From the NCBI GenBank assembly GCA_029448655.1, contig JACCLO010000002.1, positions 310,001 through 374,000 of the forward strand: 64,000 bases of DNA. Direction: 5' to 3'. Position numbers and translations under genes: made by a program. This document shows, in pieces, positions 44,480-55,962 of this stretch. This DNA comes from Wolfiporia cocos (lineage: Eukaryota > Basidiomycota > Agaricomycetes > Polyporales > Phaeolaceae). Within the stretch, counting starts at the first letter, position 1; each line of letters opens with the position of its first letter. Below the pieces are notes generated by a model. It made no database searches, was not told where the DNA came from, and saw nothing but the letters and a program-made list of their open reading frames with translations.

Positions 44480-46380
44480 CCCATGTGACAATTTGTCACT
44501 TGGTACTAATCTCGTGACCAGACGGTAAACACCGGAAAGAGTTTGAATATCTGAGGGCTCGTCGCGGTGTATAACGTCTGGTAGATTTCGTATACGCGGG
44601 TGTAGATGACCCCACCATGCTTTTAGCGTCACATAGCTGTTACCCCGCGTTACCATAGTGTTACCGGCCGATCGGCAGCTGCCACGCGTGCTCATCATTT
44701 ATTTTGATATCTTCTCCATCCGTGAACTTGCGTGCAACATGACCCCTTGCTGCCCTACAACAAGCCCTCCGAGAACATGGCCTGCTGTCATTTAGGTGAT
44801 GGCAAATTCTAACCAGCCAGGCGTGCATAATTCGACTCGGCAACGACGAACGTCACATTTTCAGGAGCTCCTTGATAGTGCGCATACAGCGGCAGCCATA
44901 ACGCGCAATTATGAGTCTCACGATACGCGCGAGAAAACAAACGCGTTCAAAACTACGTTTAGAGCCGACTTATCCCTCTCTGACTGGGAACTCGACATTA
45001 CGGAAGCGCTGCTTCTTGGAATCGATGCCATCGTAATCGCAGTAACCGGTTCTGTAAAGACAATGCCTTTTTCGATGCCCTTTTTGTTCGAGGGGAATAG
45101 AGAATAAATAATCATTTCATGCCGTGCTAATTGCAGTGTGCTAGTCTCTTACACGTCGCGTCGCGAGCGTGACAATTCGGGATCACGTGGTGGGGTCATC
45201 TACACGAAATCTACCAGACGGTATACCACTGGGGAGGGGCAACCGTAGCGGGGCGGCAAAATCCGAGCGGCAAGCGTCTATCATGCGCCACAGCCCCTGC
45301 CGGACAGGTCTCTCCCCGGCATGAGCTAGACACGCATAGCGCGACGGTATCAGTGTAAAGGCTCGCCAGGAAAAAGGTTTCGCGCCTCATGATAGTGGAG
45401 TAGATTGATTAGAACTACGAAATGAATACTTTCTTTGGGACAGAATTCTTTTAATTAAATCGCTTCATGTCAATCTGTGCATCCGGGGTACAACACAGCA
45501 CGCTATGAATAATTTAACGAAATTCTGTCCCAAACGTTCTTCGAAGAAATGCAGAGATCAGAGGTATATGTACCTACTTCATGCTATAACTAATTACTCC
45601 AGGAGAAGATGCATTCCCATCAATTGATAGAAGTACATTTTAGAATGCTTTTTAGACGGAATCAGGCAAGCAAGAAAAGACTCAAACCATTTGAGATCAA
45701 GTAGAAAGAGCTAGACATTAGTGAAGTTCAGTTATATATGCCCCATTCCAACCTCATTCTGAGGTATAGATTATTTCGTGTGGACACGACACAGTTGGAT
45801 TTCCCTTCCTAATTGGGATGTACGCGCCACAGGCACGTCGCATCTGAATCGCATCATACTTTATGGCAAGTCACGTCGCGTCTTGTTTAAAAGCGCATCA
45901 AATTTGATGGCAAAGACCCAGAAGCCCATGCATGTCATTCTGTTGACGAGGCTGGCTCAGATACTGAAAGCAAAATGTCATTCAATGATATCAGCAACGA
46001 ATCCGAGTGAGATAGAGAGAGATTGACCTTCGAGATACAATTGTTGCATTAACAATATCTTGGACATGTATAGTATGTACGACTACTTCTTGGTAGTGTA
46101 TACCACCTAGCATGGGCCACCGCTAATATCTAGTAATAACGTATGAGGCCCTCATGCACTGATACCAGCGTCAATAGCGCCACAATCATGATTTCGGCAC
46201 TTAATTACCGTTTGAGGTAGGTCATTCAGACTCCGAAGTGATAAGCTCTGGACACAATTTTTGGCGGGGTTGCCCCTCCCCATATACATATACACCGCGA
46301 CGAGCCCTCAGATATTCAAACTCCGTCCGGTGTTTACCGTCTGGTCACGAGACTAACTTGGTATATGTTGGCGCCCACGG
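44480..46380. repeat. Mosaic of inverted segments
   Basis: About 44500-44565 (CGTGACCAGACGGTAAACACC, then GAATATCTGAGGGCTCGTCG) is matched inverted at about 46296-46362. A second pair, 44570-44618 and 45186-45230 (GTAGATTTCG, TGTAGATGACCCCACC), lies inside. A small hairpin-like pair TTTGGGACAGAATTC occurs at 45437 and 45520. The whole looks like nested insertions; element ends were not resolved. Confidence 0.55.
44796..45107 (+). pseudogene. RecQ-like DEAD/DEAH helicase N-terminal fragment, decayed
   Basis: 103 codons. The C-terminal half, WELDITEALLLGIDAIVIAV then TGSVKTMPFSMPFL, aligns with the start of the ATP-binding domain of fungal RecQ-type helicases. In functional members a GTGAGKT-like Walker A loop sits in this position. 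Here the loop reads VTGSVKT, losing the small residues, and the frame stops soon after. It is probably a dead piece carried by a mobile element. Assignment is by motif only. Confidence 0.45.
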
Positions 46381-46590
46381 AATTGACATAGCAAGAACTC
46401 AACCGATTGCAAAAGGTGGTTTGTGACATTGATTCTGTGCTCGCTATCCTGAATCTCACTCGAGGGGTGCTATTAAGACGTATCAAGGATGTATCTGAAT
46501 GCCCGAAAAAGAGTATCTTCACCGAGGAAGGATGCATCTCGATTGAACTATGCTTCTGAGCATATATACTAGACCCTCTTGTCGGGCGCC

Positions 46591-47934
46591 CTACTCGCCC
46601 TTCCACTGACTCAATTCGATGCACTGGTCCACCATCATCGAAGCGAATTGCGGCGGGTACCGCTCTACAACATCCACCTCGCGCACCGCCTCGCTCAGCA
46701 CTTTGACGTCCTCCTCCGACAACTGGATCTCTGCCGCCTTCGCGTTCTCCTCGAGCCGCGCAACAGAGCGCGTGCCAGGGATCGGCACAAAGTCAGGATG
46801 TACCGCGAGGATCCACGCGAGCGCAGCCTGGCTAGGGGTGGCATCGTACTTCTGCGCGACATCGGCGAACTTTTGGGCGAGCAAGATGTTCTTGGGGAAG
46901 TTTTCGTCGGAAAAGCGCGGAAGCATGAGGCGCAAGTCATCTGCGTCGAAATCTTTGCGCGATTTGTACCTGCCGCCCATGTCAGTGCTTTCTGACATGC
47001 GTCATCCATGAACATAGTCGCGTACCGTCCAGTAATCAAGCCTATGTGGCGCGAGTGTTCAGTTTCTGCGATAGCAAATCTTGTGAAGGCACACGCACCT
47101 CTGCCGAGAGGCGAGTATGCAACGATGGCTACACCGAGCTCGCGCGCAGCTGCGACGAATCCGGACGTCTCGATCTCCAGCGTGAACGGGCTGTACTCCA
47201 TCTGGCACACGACGACCTTCTCGCCGACACCGGGCACTGCCTTCGCACGGCGCAGGACCTCAATGCTGCATTCGCTGAGCCCAAGGTACCTGATCTTCCC
47301 GCTCTCCACGTACGGCCTCAGCGTCTCCAGGACCACTACCAGCAGAAACAATACCGCTCAGCCGCGGAGAAGGAGTGAATAGTTGCAAGGGAGTGCGATC
47401 GTACCTTCTATGGGCACGTTGGGGTCTACGCGGTGCTGGTAGTAGAGGTCGATGTAGCCTGTCTGGAGCGCCTTAAACGACCTTTCGAGCTGAGCCCTGA
47501 TGTATGACGGCGTGCTCTTCTGCGTCCACACGAGAGTCGGGCCAGACATATCCGCAGAGCCAAATTTCGTCGCGATGAATATCTCCTCACGCCTTCCAGT
47601 CTCAGTGAACCACTTTCCAATCATTTCCTCGCCTGCGCTCACCATCAGGCTCGAGCACGACATGCAGGGACCGGCAGAAGCTCACTAGTTCCGTATACAT
47701 CAGCGGTGTCCCAGAAGGTGACGCCGCGGTCTGCGGCGTATGTCAGCGTCTTGTACGCCTCGACTTCGTCCGTCTTGCCGTACCATGCTCCCATCCCTGT
47801 GTACATCTGCGATGAGCACTACAAATGCGTCAAAGATATTCTACAAGCATACCCATTGCTCCAAAACCGAGCGCACTAACGTAGGGACCGTTGGTGCCTA
47901 TCTGGCGAGTAGGATAGTTCGATGCAGGAGCCAT
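46591..47934 (-). CDS. Aldo/keto reductase (AKR), six exons with a 16-nt microexon
   Basis: Exons on the minus strand: 47934-47853, 47796-47686, 47632-47405, 47335-47099, 47041-47026 and 46969-46591. They total 1053 nt (350 aa) with every phase consistent. The protein has GFGAMG near the N-terminus, WDTADVYG with the catalytic Asp and Tyr, ATKFG with the catalytic Lys, YYQHRVDPNVPIE with the catalytic His, VVCQMEYSPF, AYSPLGRG and a C-terminal PIPGTRSVARLEEN that binds the 2'-phosphate of NADPH in this fold. This is the family of cytosolic NADPH-dependent aldehyde/ketone reductases. The 16-nt exon supplies LITGR between SPLGRG and YKSRKDF; without it the conserved loop is lost. The substrate cannot be told from sequence. 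Confidence 0.9.
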
Positions 47935-47975
47935 TGTGTGGGACTCCTTGTCGAGAATGTCCCTTGAAGACCTGC

Positions 47976-47982
47976 CTTTATA
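47976..47982 (-). promoter_or_regulatory. TATA box of the aldo/keto reductase gene
   Basis: TATAAAG on the minus strand, about 42 bp upstream of the ATG at 47934, within GCATATAAAGGCAGG. The short distance implies a very short 5' leader. Confidence 0.5.
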
Positions 47983-48594
47983 TGCATATGACTGCATCAT
48001 GCGCTCATTGTTGTTGGTGTCTTGGAACAGCCAGCCGTAGAGGATTGCGAGTCTACACGGCAGTATTCATCGCCTCCCAAGGAATCGGCCCGTAGACGGC
48101 CTCGTCCGCGTCATCCTCTATAGTCCCGGCATGACGCATGACGCGTTGAATAGTGCTGGACAGTTACTATTAAATACGCCACAGGGCTCGATAATAATGA
48201 TATGTATCATTACTTTGGTTGGTGCCCGGGGTATGTAATTGTATTGTAATGGAATATCATAATACTATTGTAATTGTGTTTAATACTATCTATTGGTGTA
48301 TTGTCACACCATCCAGGTATCCAATCCCATGGCCTAGCCCTAGTTTCATCCATTCCTTTGTAACTATTATATTGGAAGCAGATTGCATCAGCATCAATGA
48401 ACAAGCATTGGAAAGTGTATATTTACTAACAGAGAATAGGTGCTCAACTGAGATACTGCCATCCAGAATAGGAAGTATATCACAGATGATGCACAATAGT
48501 ACAGGGAGGTGGCGAGCATGAGTCTGTGCCATATGGAGACAAATATACAGCAAAATGGGATAGGATTTGTGTCACAGAACACCCTGTGGGGGGG
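47983..48594. other. AT-rich upstream DNA, no recognised gene
   Basis: Contains ATAATGATATGTATCATTA palindromic and AATTGTATTGTAATGGAATA-like simple sequence. Plus-strand codons near 48330-48520 are open but match no family I recognise. Confidence 0.35.
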
Positions 48595-49297
48595 TGTTAC
48601 GGTTAGTCCGATTTTTCGAACGCTGACGAAACTCACCACTGGGCGAATACGACACAGGGACTTGTTGCGCAACCAACTCCCCTGGCTACTCGTGACTCCG
48701 CTGGGCGCATCCCCAGTTGTACTAGTGTATAGGGTGCATTTCACCTTTGGCAGATCCAACTCTGCCCCCGTTTCATACTTATCATTTGTTAACTGATAGA
48801 TGGCGTTCAACCACCATCATCATTCTTATCTATCATTTCACTACATACCTACCAAACATTTGGTACTATAGTGCAGATAGTATCAGTGACATCTGGGACA
48901 GCCTTGACCCCTGAAACCCAACGTAGTATATAAACCCATGTATTTACTGTCGAGGCTCTTCAGCTCGACCTTGTTGTACAAACAAGAAGTCTTATACTCG
49001 TTCTCAAATGTAGGAAACTACACTCAGTATCTCTCACTCGAGCAACTGAACGACTAAGTCCTTGAAGTGCACACTGACTTCTCGGACTTAGGCAAGTCCT
49101 ATATTCTATTCGGCTTGCAACCTGAACAGATTATATCCTCTAATGTGTATTGGATATTGAATGATCTCCTAGGGATATCACCTAGGACTTTAAGGCATCT
49201 AATGAGTATTTGCCTTGCACACATCCTTTGGATGACGTGCAGAAGAACAATCTATATTCACAACTCGAATATATGAGTGGGTATTCAGCCTGTAACA
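48595..49297 (+). repeat. Solo LTR, family A, inserted in a G run
   Basis: 703 bp, TGTTACGG to CTGTAACA. Flanks of at least five G on both sides (48590-48594 and 49298-49302) are consistent with a GGGGG TSD. More diverged than the other copies. Confidence 0.85.
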
Positions 49298-49302
49298 GGG
49301 GG

Positions 49303-51560
49303 TCTTGACATCCCTCGCTGTATTGCAGAAGCACTCCTAGGCTGCGGAGATAAGTCTTCAGTGTATAGTTACCTCTCGTTGTGCCTTATCAGACCATCTA
49401 ACCTACTAGATTAGCGCTGTAGGGTAGCGTGCGCTGTCACGGATGTGCCCAGGGGGCCACTGTACTACCCTCGCTATAGGTTCCACATGCGGCGCTAGGC
49501 GTACGCCGCGTCTCTGGTCCTCAGCCACCTCCTCGTGCGTCTCTCTAGTTTGTTGGTCACCTGACTGTTAGGTTAGCGCTGTAGGGTAGCGCGCGCCTCA
49601 GGTATCACACGTTATGGTCACACTAGTTACATGCGTTACAGTAGTTACATATCATGTGCTCTCTTAGATAATGCGCGCACGGGCCATTACTTTAGGGCGG
49701 CCATTACTGGCCAGCTACACATGTATAAGTACGACGGATGAGGACTTACATCCTCATCCTTGAGATTCTCGTCAATGCACTATTGTGCCTCTCTTACTAC
49801 TTCCCTGCGCGTGCTCTGGCCCGAGGGCCCCTCTTGTCTTGCTCGACTGTGTGGTGCCTCACTACGTCGCCTCTAGGAGTCCTTAGGTGGGGCTCGCCTT
49901 TGGTACAGCCAACAAGGTCACCGCTGGCGCGGCGTCGCACACGTCTTGTAGGGCGTTAGGGATTCCCCCTGATGCCAGGGTCGCACAGACGAGTAAGTCT
50001 GTGACATAATCTCAAGGATATCTTACCTCCCCTCCGACGCCAACTGCGTTGGGGCCGAGGGTTCTCCACATACAGGTAGCCATGGCAACGCGGCGGGGCA
50101 GCCTCTGGTAGAAGCACCAGAGGTCCGTACTTTTACGAGCCCCCACGAAGCGTTAACCCAGGCAAAGCTACCGTATGGAGTGAGCAAGCAAGTCCGCCCC
50201 CTTTCGAACGCAAGGTAGAAGGGGTCAACCGACGTAAGCCCCGTTTGAGGACCCGCCGCCGTCATTACCCATAATGCGCGCGCGTGTGGAGGTCTAGGGC
50301 AGTCCGGCCAGTTACCCCTGGGCGGCAGGCACAAGTACAAGATCTCATGACCAGTGGGTATGCGAAGGAACCCGCAAGGGTCTCCAACCCCACACCGACG
50401 GTCTCGAAGGATAGACAACAACAACGACAACTGACTACCATACTCGACCGAGCCAACCACATACCCCGAGGTCGGTGCGTCACGCTCAGCCACGTCGGCG
50501 TCAGTCCTAGGAGGCGGAATGAACAACATTACCACAACCTCCGATGGGCCCGCTCACCGCTGACGAGCCTCATTCACTCACGTTGCGGGATGTAAGGGAA
50601 ACAGGGAATGGTCCTCCGTTTCATCCCAATGCTCCCCTGAAGGTGACGCTCACTTCACTCCTCCACCGGCGGACGGACCGTGCACATGGATGCTCCTCAT
50701 GAACCACATGAGCCGTGTGTTAAACAAGCAACCAAGGATGCGAGGGTCGTAGGATATAAGGTAGAACGTTAGGGACAACGTTTTTTAGGAGGGGGGGTAA
50801 TGTCACGGATGTGCCCAGGGGGCCACTGTACTACCCTCGCTATAGGTTCCACATGCGGCGCTAGGCGTACGCCGCGTCTCTGGTCCTCAGCCACCTCCTC
50901 GTGCGTCTCTCTAGTTTGTTGGTCACCTGACTGTTAGGTTAGCGCTGTAGGGTAGCGCGCGCCTCAGGTATCACACGTTATGGTCACACTAGTTACATGC
51001 GTTACAGTAGTTACATATCATGTGCTCTCTTAGATAATGCGCGCACGGGCCATTACTTTAGGGCGGCCATTACTGGCCAGCTACACATGTATAAGTACGA
51101 CGGATGAGGACTTACATCCTCATCCTTGAGATTCTCGTCAATGCACTATTGTGCCTCTCTTACTACTTCCCTGCACGTGCTCTGGCCCGAGGGCCCCTCT
51201 TGTCTTGCTCGACTGTGTGGTGCCTCACTACGTCGCCTCTAGGAGTCCTTAGGTGGGGCTCGCCTTTGGTACAGCCGACAAGGTCACCGCTGGCGCGGCG
51301 TCGCACACGTCTTGTAGGGCGTTAGGGATTCCCCCTGATGCCAGGGTCGCACAGACGAGTAAGTCTGTGACATGCGCCTCAGGTACTCACACCATGGTCA
51401 CATGTAGTGTACATAGTGCCCCTAGTCACATGCCTCCTTAGTTACTGTGCACAGACAGGTACTTTAAAGCTAGGCTAGTAGTACTGTCACTCATGTATAT
51501 AATGTACATCAGGATGGGGCTTACTCCTCATCCTTGAGATTCTCGACAATGGACTTCAGT
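49303..51560. repeat. Older family-D-like LTR remnant split by a younger relative
   Basis: Left flank AGATTAGCGCTGTAGGGTAGCG and right flank TGCGCCTCAGGTACTCACAC resemble the inside of the family-D LTR itself (GGTTAGCGCTGTAGGGTAGCG, then CGCGCCTCAGGTATCACAC). The right flank continues to CCTCATCCTTGAGATTCTCG near 51540. Confidence 0.65.
49435..51372 (+). mobile_element. Short non-autonomous LTR retrotransposon (TRIM/LARD-like), family D
   Basis: 1938 bp with LTRs 49435-50006 and 50801-51372 (572 bp each). TSD TGCGC lies at 49430-49434 and 51373-51377. A G-rich tract (AGGAGGGGGGGTAA) precedes the 3' LTR. Only two differences between LTRs were seen (GCGCGTG/GCACGTG and GCCAAC/GCCGAC), so it is recent. 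The 794-bp interior encodes no gag or pol motif I recognise; a 170-codon antisense frame there is GC-driven. Confidence 0.9.
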
Positions 51561-51564
51561 CCCT

Positions 51565-51951
51565 TTCTGACAAGGCCACTAAAACCTTAGAGTGAACTGA
51601 GGGGAGTGAAGTGGATGGACGCCAAGTTCAGACTGGGGTTACCAGCTGAACGAGGCCTGCTATTATACTGCTAGGCTGTTTGTACAGGTTTGTACTATAA
51701 TGATCGTATATGGTAACTAGTGAGTCTGGGGTGTGACTAGAGTAGGGGTCTAAGCCAGACTCTGAAACATAGAAGCATAGTATGATATGAAATACATAGT
51801 GGTCATCATGGCCGTGTGGGAACGGACCCTGTGCGTCGTAATCTAGGCGTTGCCTGGTTCCTTCCAGTGTATGATCCGGGCCTGGCTGGGCCTGGGGACT
51901 CTAGGGACCAGATCAGGCTCGTTGTTGTTGGGGAAAGCTTTTGCCCGTGAC
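51565..51951 (-). repeat. 3' LTR of a gypsy element, family C (far end uncertain)
   Basis: On the minus strand it starts TGTCACGGGCAAAAGC directly after the tract AAAGGGGGGGGTGA. The same LTR occurs in the same minus-to-plus mirrored form at 63765-64000. The other boundary could not be fixed because it merges with family-D-like sequence. Confidence 0.7.
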
Positions 51952-52480
51952 ATCACCCCCCCCTTTAAGTTCCTCGTCCCAAGGAGTCATCGTATATATC
52001 GTTGCATATTCGCCAGGCGGCCTAGGGATGACAAAGTCACCTGCTCCTTTGTGATTGGAGAAGTCAAACTCACGAATCATCTTGTGTATGTATACCACTG
52101 GGTAGTCATAATATACAATTCTGCCTGGTTTCTGGCGTTCGATGGGTCGATGTACTTCGATTAAATATAATCCCTTGTAAGTGTCTGGGTGTAAGGGGAT
52201 AAAGAACTGCACCGGTTTGTCATGCCACCAGTGTATCTTCAGATGCTCTCACTCCATGAGTATGTCCAGGCTAGCGTGCATGGTGCAGACGATGGTGAGT
52301 CCATATTTCTTCATGACAGAGTAATGAGCTTCTGTGGGGTTGACGACTTTGGTGTCACCATCGGTAATGGTTCTATTTTTCCATTGTGCCCCCAGTGCTT
52401 ATGGGTTCTGCTCATAGAAGTCGTCAACCTGGGAGTGGTCCACGTCTCACTTACGCTCCCAGGTCCTCAATCCATCCGAT
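51913..52480 (-). pseudogene. C-terminal tail of a second gypsy-type pol
   Basis: The minus strand encodes FFIPLHPDTYKGLYLIEVHR, then YPVVYIHKMIREFDFSN, PRPPGEYATIYTM and TPWDEELKGGG, and ends at the polypurine tract and family-C LTR. I recognise the closing block as typical of fungal gypsy pol tails. Upstream parts of pol are absent; beyond 52480 the sequence changes to another repeat. Confidence 0.55.
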
Positions 52481-52484
52481 GTGG

Positions 52485-53246
52485 AGGTGAAAGACGCCGT
52501 ACAGTTAATTATTCGCTTTTATGGTATATTTTCTATTTTACTTGTACTATACTGTCATACTCCCACCAACTCTACCAGCGCGCGAGCTATGTCCCGCGGA
52601 TATGTTTAACTAACGCGACGTAGAGCTGTTGATGATCTAGACCGACGTTCCCGCGCTCAAGGGCGGCGAGATGCGTACGTAAATAGGGCGCGGTCTATGA
52701 TCAGCCAACCACGTTCGAGCCATTGCACGTTGTGTTTGACATGTCTTAGGGTATAGCAGACGTGTCTGTGCCAATGATGCGGCTCCCAGCTCGTTTATAC
52801 TATTATGGCAAATCCTTTACTTAATTAGGTACTTTCTCCACTCCCTTTCATCATAGTTTCTGTCCTGTCGCTTTTCAGTCGGCTCTCAAATTCTGGCACC
52901 ATGTAACATATAAACTGGGCCTTCGACACACTGTAAAAAAATCTCTCTTCCCGCGCTTTTCATACTAGCTTACCTCTGAGTTCTGGCGAGGCGACGCCAT
53001 CCCCTCAAGAGAAGCAAGACGTTTAGCGCGAGTAGAAGGTCACTCGTAAGCACGATTAGTCGCTTAGTTTATTAGTTTTACTTCGTCTATCTACGTATAT
53101 TCGTTACGCGACCGTTCGCGGCCATCGTATTCTGTGCTGGGTTTGTTCGCATTCCCGCACACACCCTCTCCGGTCTCTCGCACATATAGTCGGCGACCTG
53201 CTATTCGCTGCATTCTCCGCACTGCCCTTCCACACCGATCACTGCA
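52485..53246. repeat. Dispersed repeat shared with the long family-B LTR
   Basis: Diverged counterpart of 38018-39010 in the same orientation, with GCGCGCGAG, CCGACGTTCCCGCGCTC and CGGCGACCTGCTATTCG blocks in the same order. The nature of the element is unknown. Confidence 0.65.
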
Positions 53247-53429
53247 CCTCGTACTCCACTCGTCCGCATTCTTCTCACGATTGGAGTATCTTTGTTGCCG
53301 TGATCTGTGTTTCTGGCATAGATTGAACTCTTTGTTGTTTGAATTCTGGTTCATGGTAGGGGGTGAGTAATATCTCGTGAAACACCGGGTGAATACCCCA
53401 CATATCAGTCATACAGAGCTGGGTTTAGA

Positions 53430-53931
53430 GCCTCTGTAGGCTGTAGCATAGGGCTAAGGGGTTTTAGGCCTCTCGTAGGCCATAGTCCGTATGGTACATG
53501 GTTCGTGCCAGTAATGGCGTGAGTCCGTGGTTGGTAATGACCATGTAGCCAGTAATGGCTGTAGTCCGTGGAGACGGGAGGTGTAGGATTCGGTTGGTTG
53601 GGTGGACGTGGTCCTAGCTGTGAGTCTGTATGGTTGTGACCTGATGAGGTGTGGTCCAGGTAGCAAGGGGTTGGTCTGGTTAGGTGCTACTGGGCTCATC
53701 ATGGTTGGTCAGGGTCACGTGACTGCTATTGGCTTTGTGCTGAACTGGACGTGTGGTCTGGGACTAGGGTTCTTAGGTGTGGCTGGTGATGTTGTTAGCT
53801 AGTGCCCGTGATGGTACATATGTAGTATGTAGGGCTTAGGTCTAGCTGAGGCATTGGGTTTCCAGCCTCGGGGGTGCTCTCGATGATCGGAAAAGGTATC
53901 GTGCCTTAAGACTTGAAACTGGCATGTGACA
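53430..53931 (+). repeat. Partial LTR, family E
   Basis: Corresponds to the family-E segment on both sides of MITE-1 in the palindrome (CCAGTAATGGCGTGAGTCCG, then GTTGGTCTGGTTAGGTGC), ending GGCATGTGACA at 53931. It lacks the nested MITE and family-F LTR, confirming that both are insertions in the palindrome copy. The start is missing. Confidence 0.8.
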
Positions 53932-53934
53932 CTC

Positions 53935-54619
53935 AATCTGCCAACTGCCCTTCACTTAGGAAATGGTAGTTGTGAGCTAGGTTTGCATGCAGATTAATCT
54001 ACTAGCTGCGGCAGATTAATCTACTGTGACAATAAAATGGTACATCAAGCATTCAAACCAAGGACCTTGACACAGATGAGAATAACAGCATCACAGCATA
54101 ATTAGCCAACTGAGCCATAGTGGCAACAATTACCTTTGACCAATCAAAATATATACAACGCAAATTTTGCACACAAATCATCAAGGCAACTAACTGCTAC
54201 AACAAGCATAAAGAAATCAATGATAGTGGTAGCTTGATTTACCATGCCTGACCTGGAGCAACTCACCATGGGAAAGCTGAATACACTGGAATCACAGGTC
54301 TTTAGAGGCAGATTCATCTGTATTTGTGTTATGGATGATGTTAAACTGCGAAAATGAAGTTTACAAAATACTCTATATATTGCTTAAAAGTGTGCAGACA
54401 GTAGTTGCACTGTAGCTCAGTTGGCTAATGTATGCTGTGATGCTCTTATTCTTATCTGTGCCAAGGTCCTTGGTTCAAATCCTGGATGTACCATTTTATT
54501 GTCACAGTAGTTTAATCTGCTGCAGCTAGCAGATTAATCTGCATGCAAACCTAGCTCACAACTGTGATTTCTTAAGTGAAGGGCAGTTGGCAGATTAAGA
54601 TAGCTGACTGAAGTCCCTC
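53935..54619. mobile_element. hAT-type MITE with tRNA-like units (MITE-1, copy 4, left end truncated)
   Basis: Lacks the outer TAGAGTTTCAG end: it begins AATCTGCCAACTGCCC next to the family-E LTR. It is otherwise complete to GACTGAAGTCCCTC near 54619. More diverged, with many C-to-T changes at CpG. The rightward unit keeps GTAGCTCAGTTGG (about 54412-54424), but the B box has become GGTTCAAATCC. Confidence 0.82.
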
Positions 54620-54852
54620 TAGTGGTATGCCCCTGCTGGTTTATTCCAACATAAATACAGTTGAAGGCTATATTTACCCACAAGTTATGCAGTAGTCACA
54701 TGAGTGGGCAGCGGTGTTGGGCTGTACTGTTTTTACAACCCGGAGGATGACCTGTAAGGTTTTAAGACCACATGGGGGATTGAACCCTCGACCTCTGCCC
54801 CATAGCCTTCCACTGTATTTATGTTGGAATAAACCAGCAGGGGCATACCACA
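54620..54852. mobile_element. Small TIR element with a tRNA-like B box (MITE-5)
   Basis: TIRs of about 50 bp: TAGTGGTATGCCCCTGCTGG on the left and the complementary CCAGCAGGGGCATACCAC on the right. The minus strand contains GGGTTCAATCCCCC inside a T-arm-like hairpin (near 54776-54790). The TAGTG start fits hAT. A further partial terminus of the same element follows at 54861-54893. Confidence 0.7.
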
Positions 54853-54860
54853 CCATGGAG

Positions 54861-54893
54861 TAGTGGTATGCCCCTGCTGGTTTATTCCAACAT
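54861..54893. repeat. Isolated MITE-5 terminus
   Basis: TAGTGGTATGCCCCTGCTGG plus TTTATTCCAACA, identical to the left TIR of the adjacent element but without a partner. Confidence 0.65.
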
Positions 54894-55957
54894 TTTCATG
54901 CCTCAAGCTGAGTGGTTAGCGAAGACACCAAATGCCACTATCACGAAGTTTCCTTCATCGGCTCGATATCTAGCGAGCGGGCCGCATGCTTCGACTTCAC
55001 TGCACAAGTGATGAGAACACGCTAATGGTAGCGGAACTCATTACTGCACCACAGGGCAAGCTGCTGTATGCAGACCATCAAACTTGAACATATGCAATCT
55101 GCCCTTTACGCTCACCCGCCGGTGCGGGTGATCCTCAAAAACCATGGGACAGGGCGAGGGCGTTTGGGACATTATCTTCTGCAGGCATGATCAAAGGTGT
55201 AGGAACGGTGAAGATGATCCCTTCAGTACTTGCCCTCGCACGCAGCGTGCATAGGATGCCTCGTCAGCAGCCCTGGAGATGGGTATATCCAATGTGACAC
55301 TTCCCTGAATTAATGCAAGGTGTCTCGGGGTCACAGTAGCGGTTTGAGGTGAGATTCTTGACAAGCTGCACTGGGACTACATACTTCGGCATGGCCAGAC
55401 AGATGCGCATCTTGCTCGCCCTTGGGCCCGAGAAGGCATCGTGTTGTACAAACCTTCCGGAAAGAATTCATTCTTGTTGCTGAACTGCCGCCGCGTGTAT
55501 CGGAACTTGGCAGGCTGAGCGCCGCCACATTCACAGGACTTATATCAATGTATGGCTGGCCATGCCAAATATAAGTTGGAATCGCCTACATGTACATCGA
55601 TCGCGATCGCACGATCGTCTCCAGAGTCCAGATTGACTTAGATCTGCGCAAGTACGCAATGATCACGTGCTATGAGCCCCGGCATCCCATCACTGGCAAG
55701 AATGAGCTTGGACTCGGAGCGGCGCAGTTTGCTACCGGCCCAATGACGATGCACAGCACTAGCACGGCAGAAATCGACAAACGTTCTGTGACATCGAAAC
55801 ACCGGTTCTGGACAGGCATCACGAACACATAAAGCTGTCACTGAAGCAACAGAAATCGGTTCGACGAGTGCGTTTGCCTACAGGCGCGACGATGTTTGTA
55901 GTAAATCACGTAAGGTACAGTACAAAAATCTGAGCAATTAAATACTGGTTCACCCTC
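54894..55957. other. Unassigned region with possible gene relics
   Basis: A minus-strand stretch near 55390-55530 reads FRYTRRQFSNKNEFFPEGLY, which looks coding, but frames break on both sides. A plus-strand frame at 55590-55832 has 80 codons without recognised motifs. No family is assigned. Confidence 0.3.
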
Positions 55958-55962
55958 GTACC

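Noticed and set aside
45437..45541. A miniature hairpin transposon (TTTGGGACAGAATTC pair)
   Set aside because: Only about 15 bp of inverted match, no TSD and no second copy in the window.
50023..50535. 170-codon protein inside the TRIM-like element
   Set aside because: Antisense to the element, no recognised motif, and explained by GC composition; kept only as a remark.
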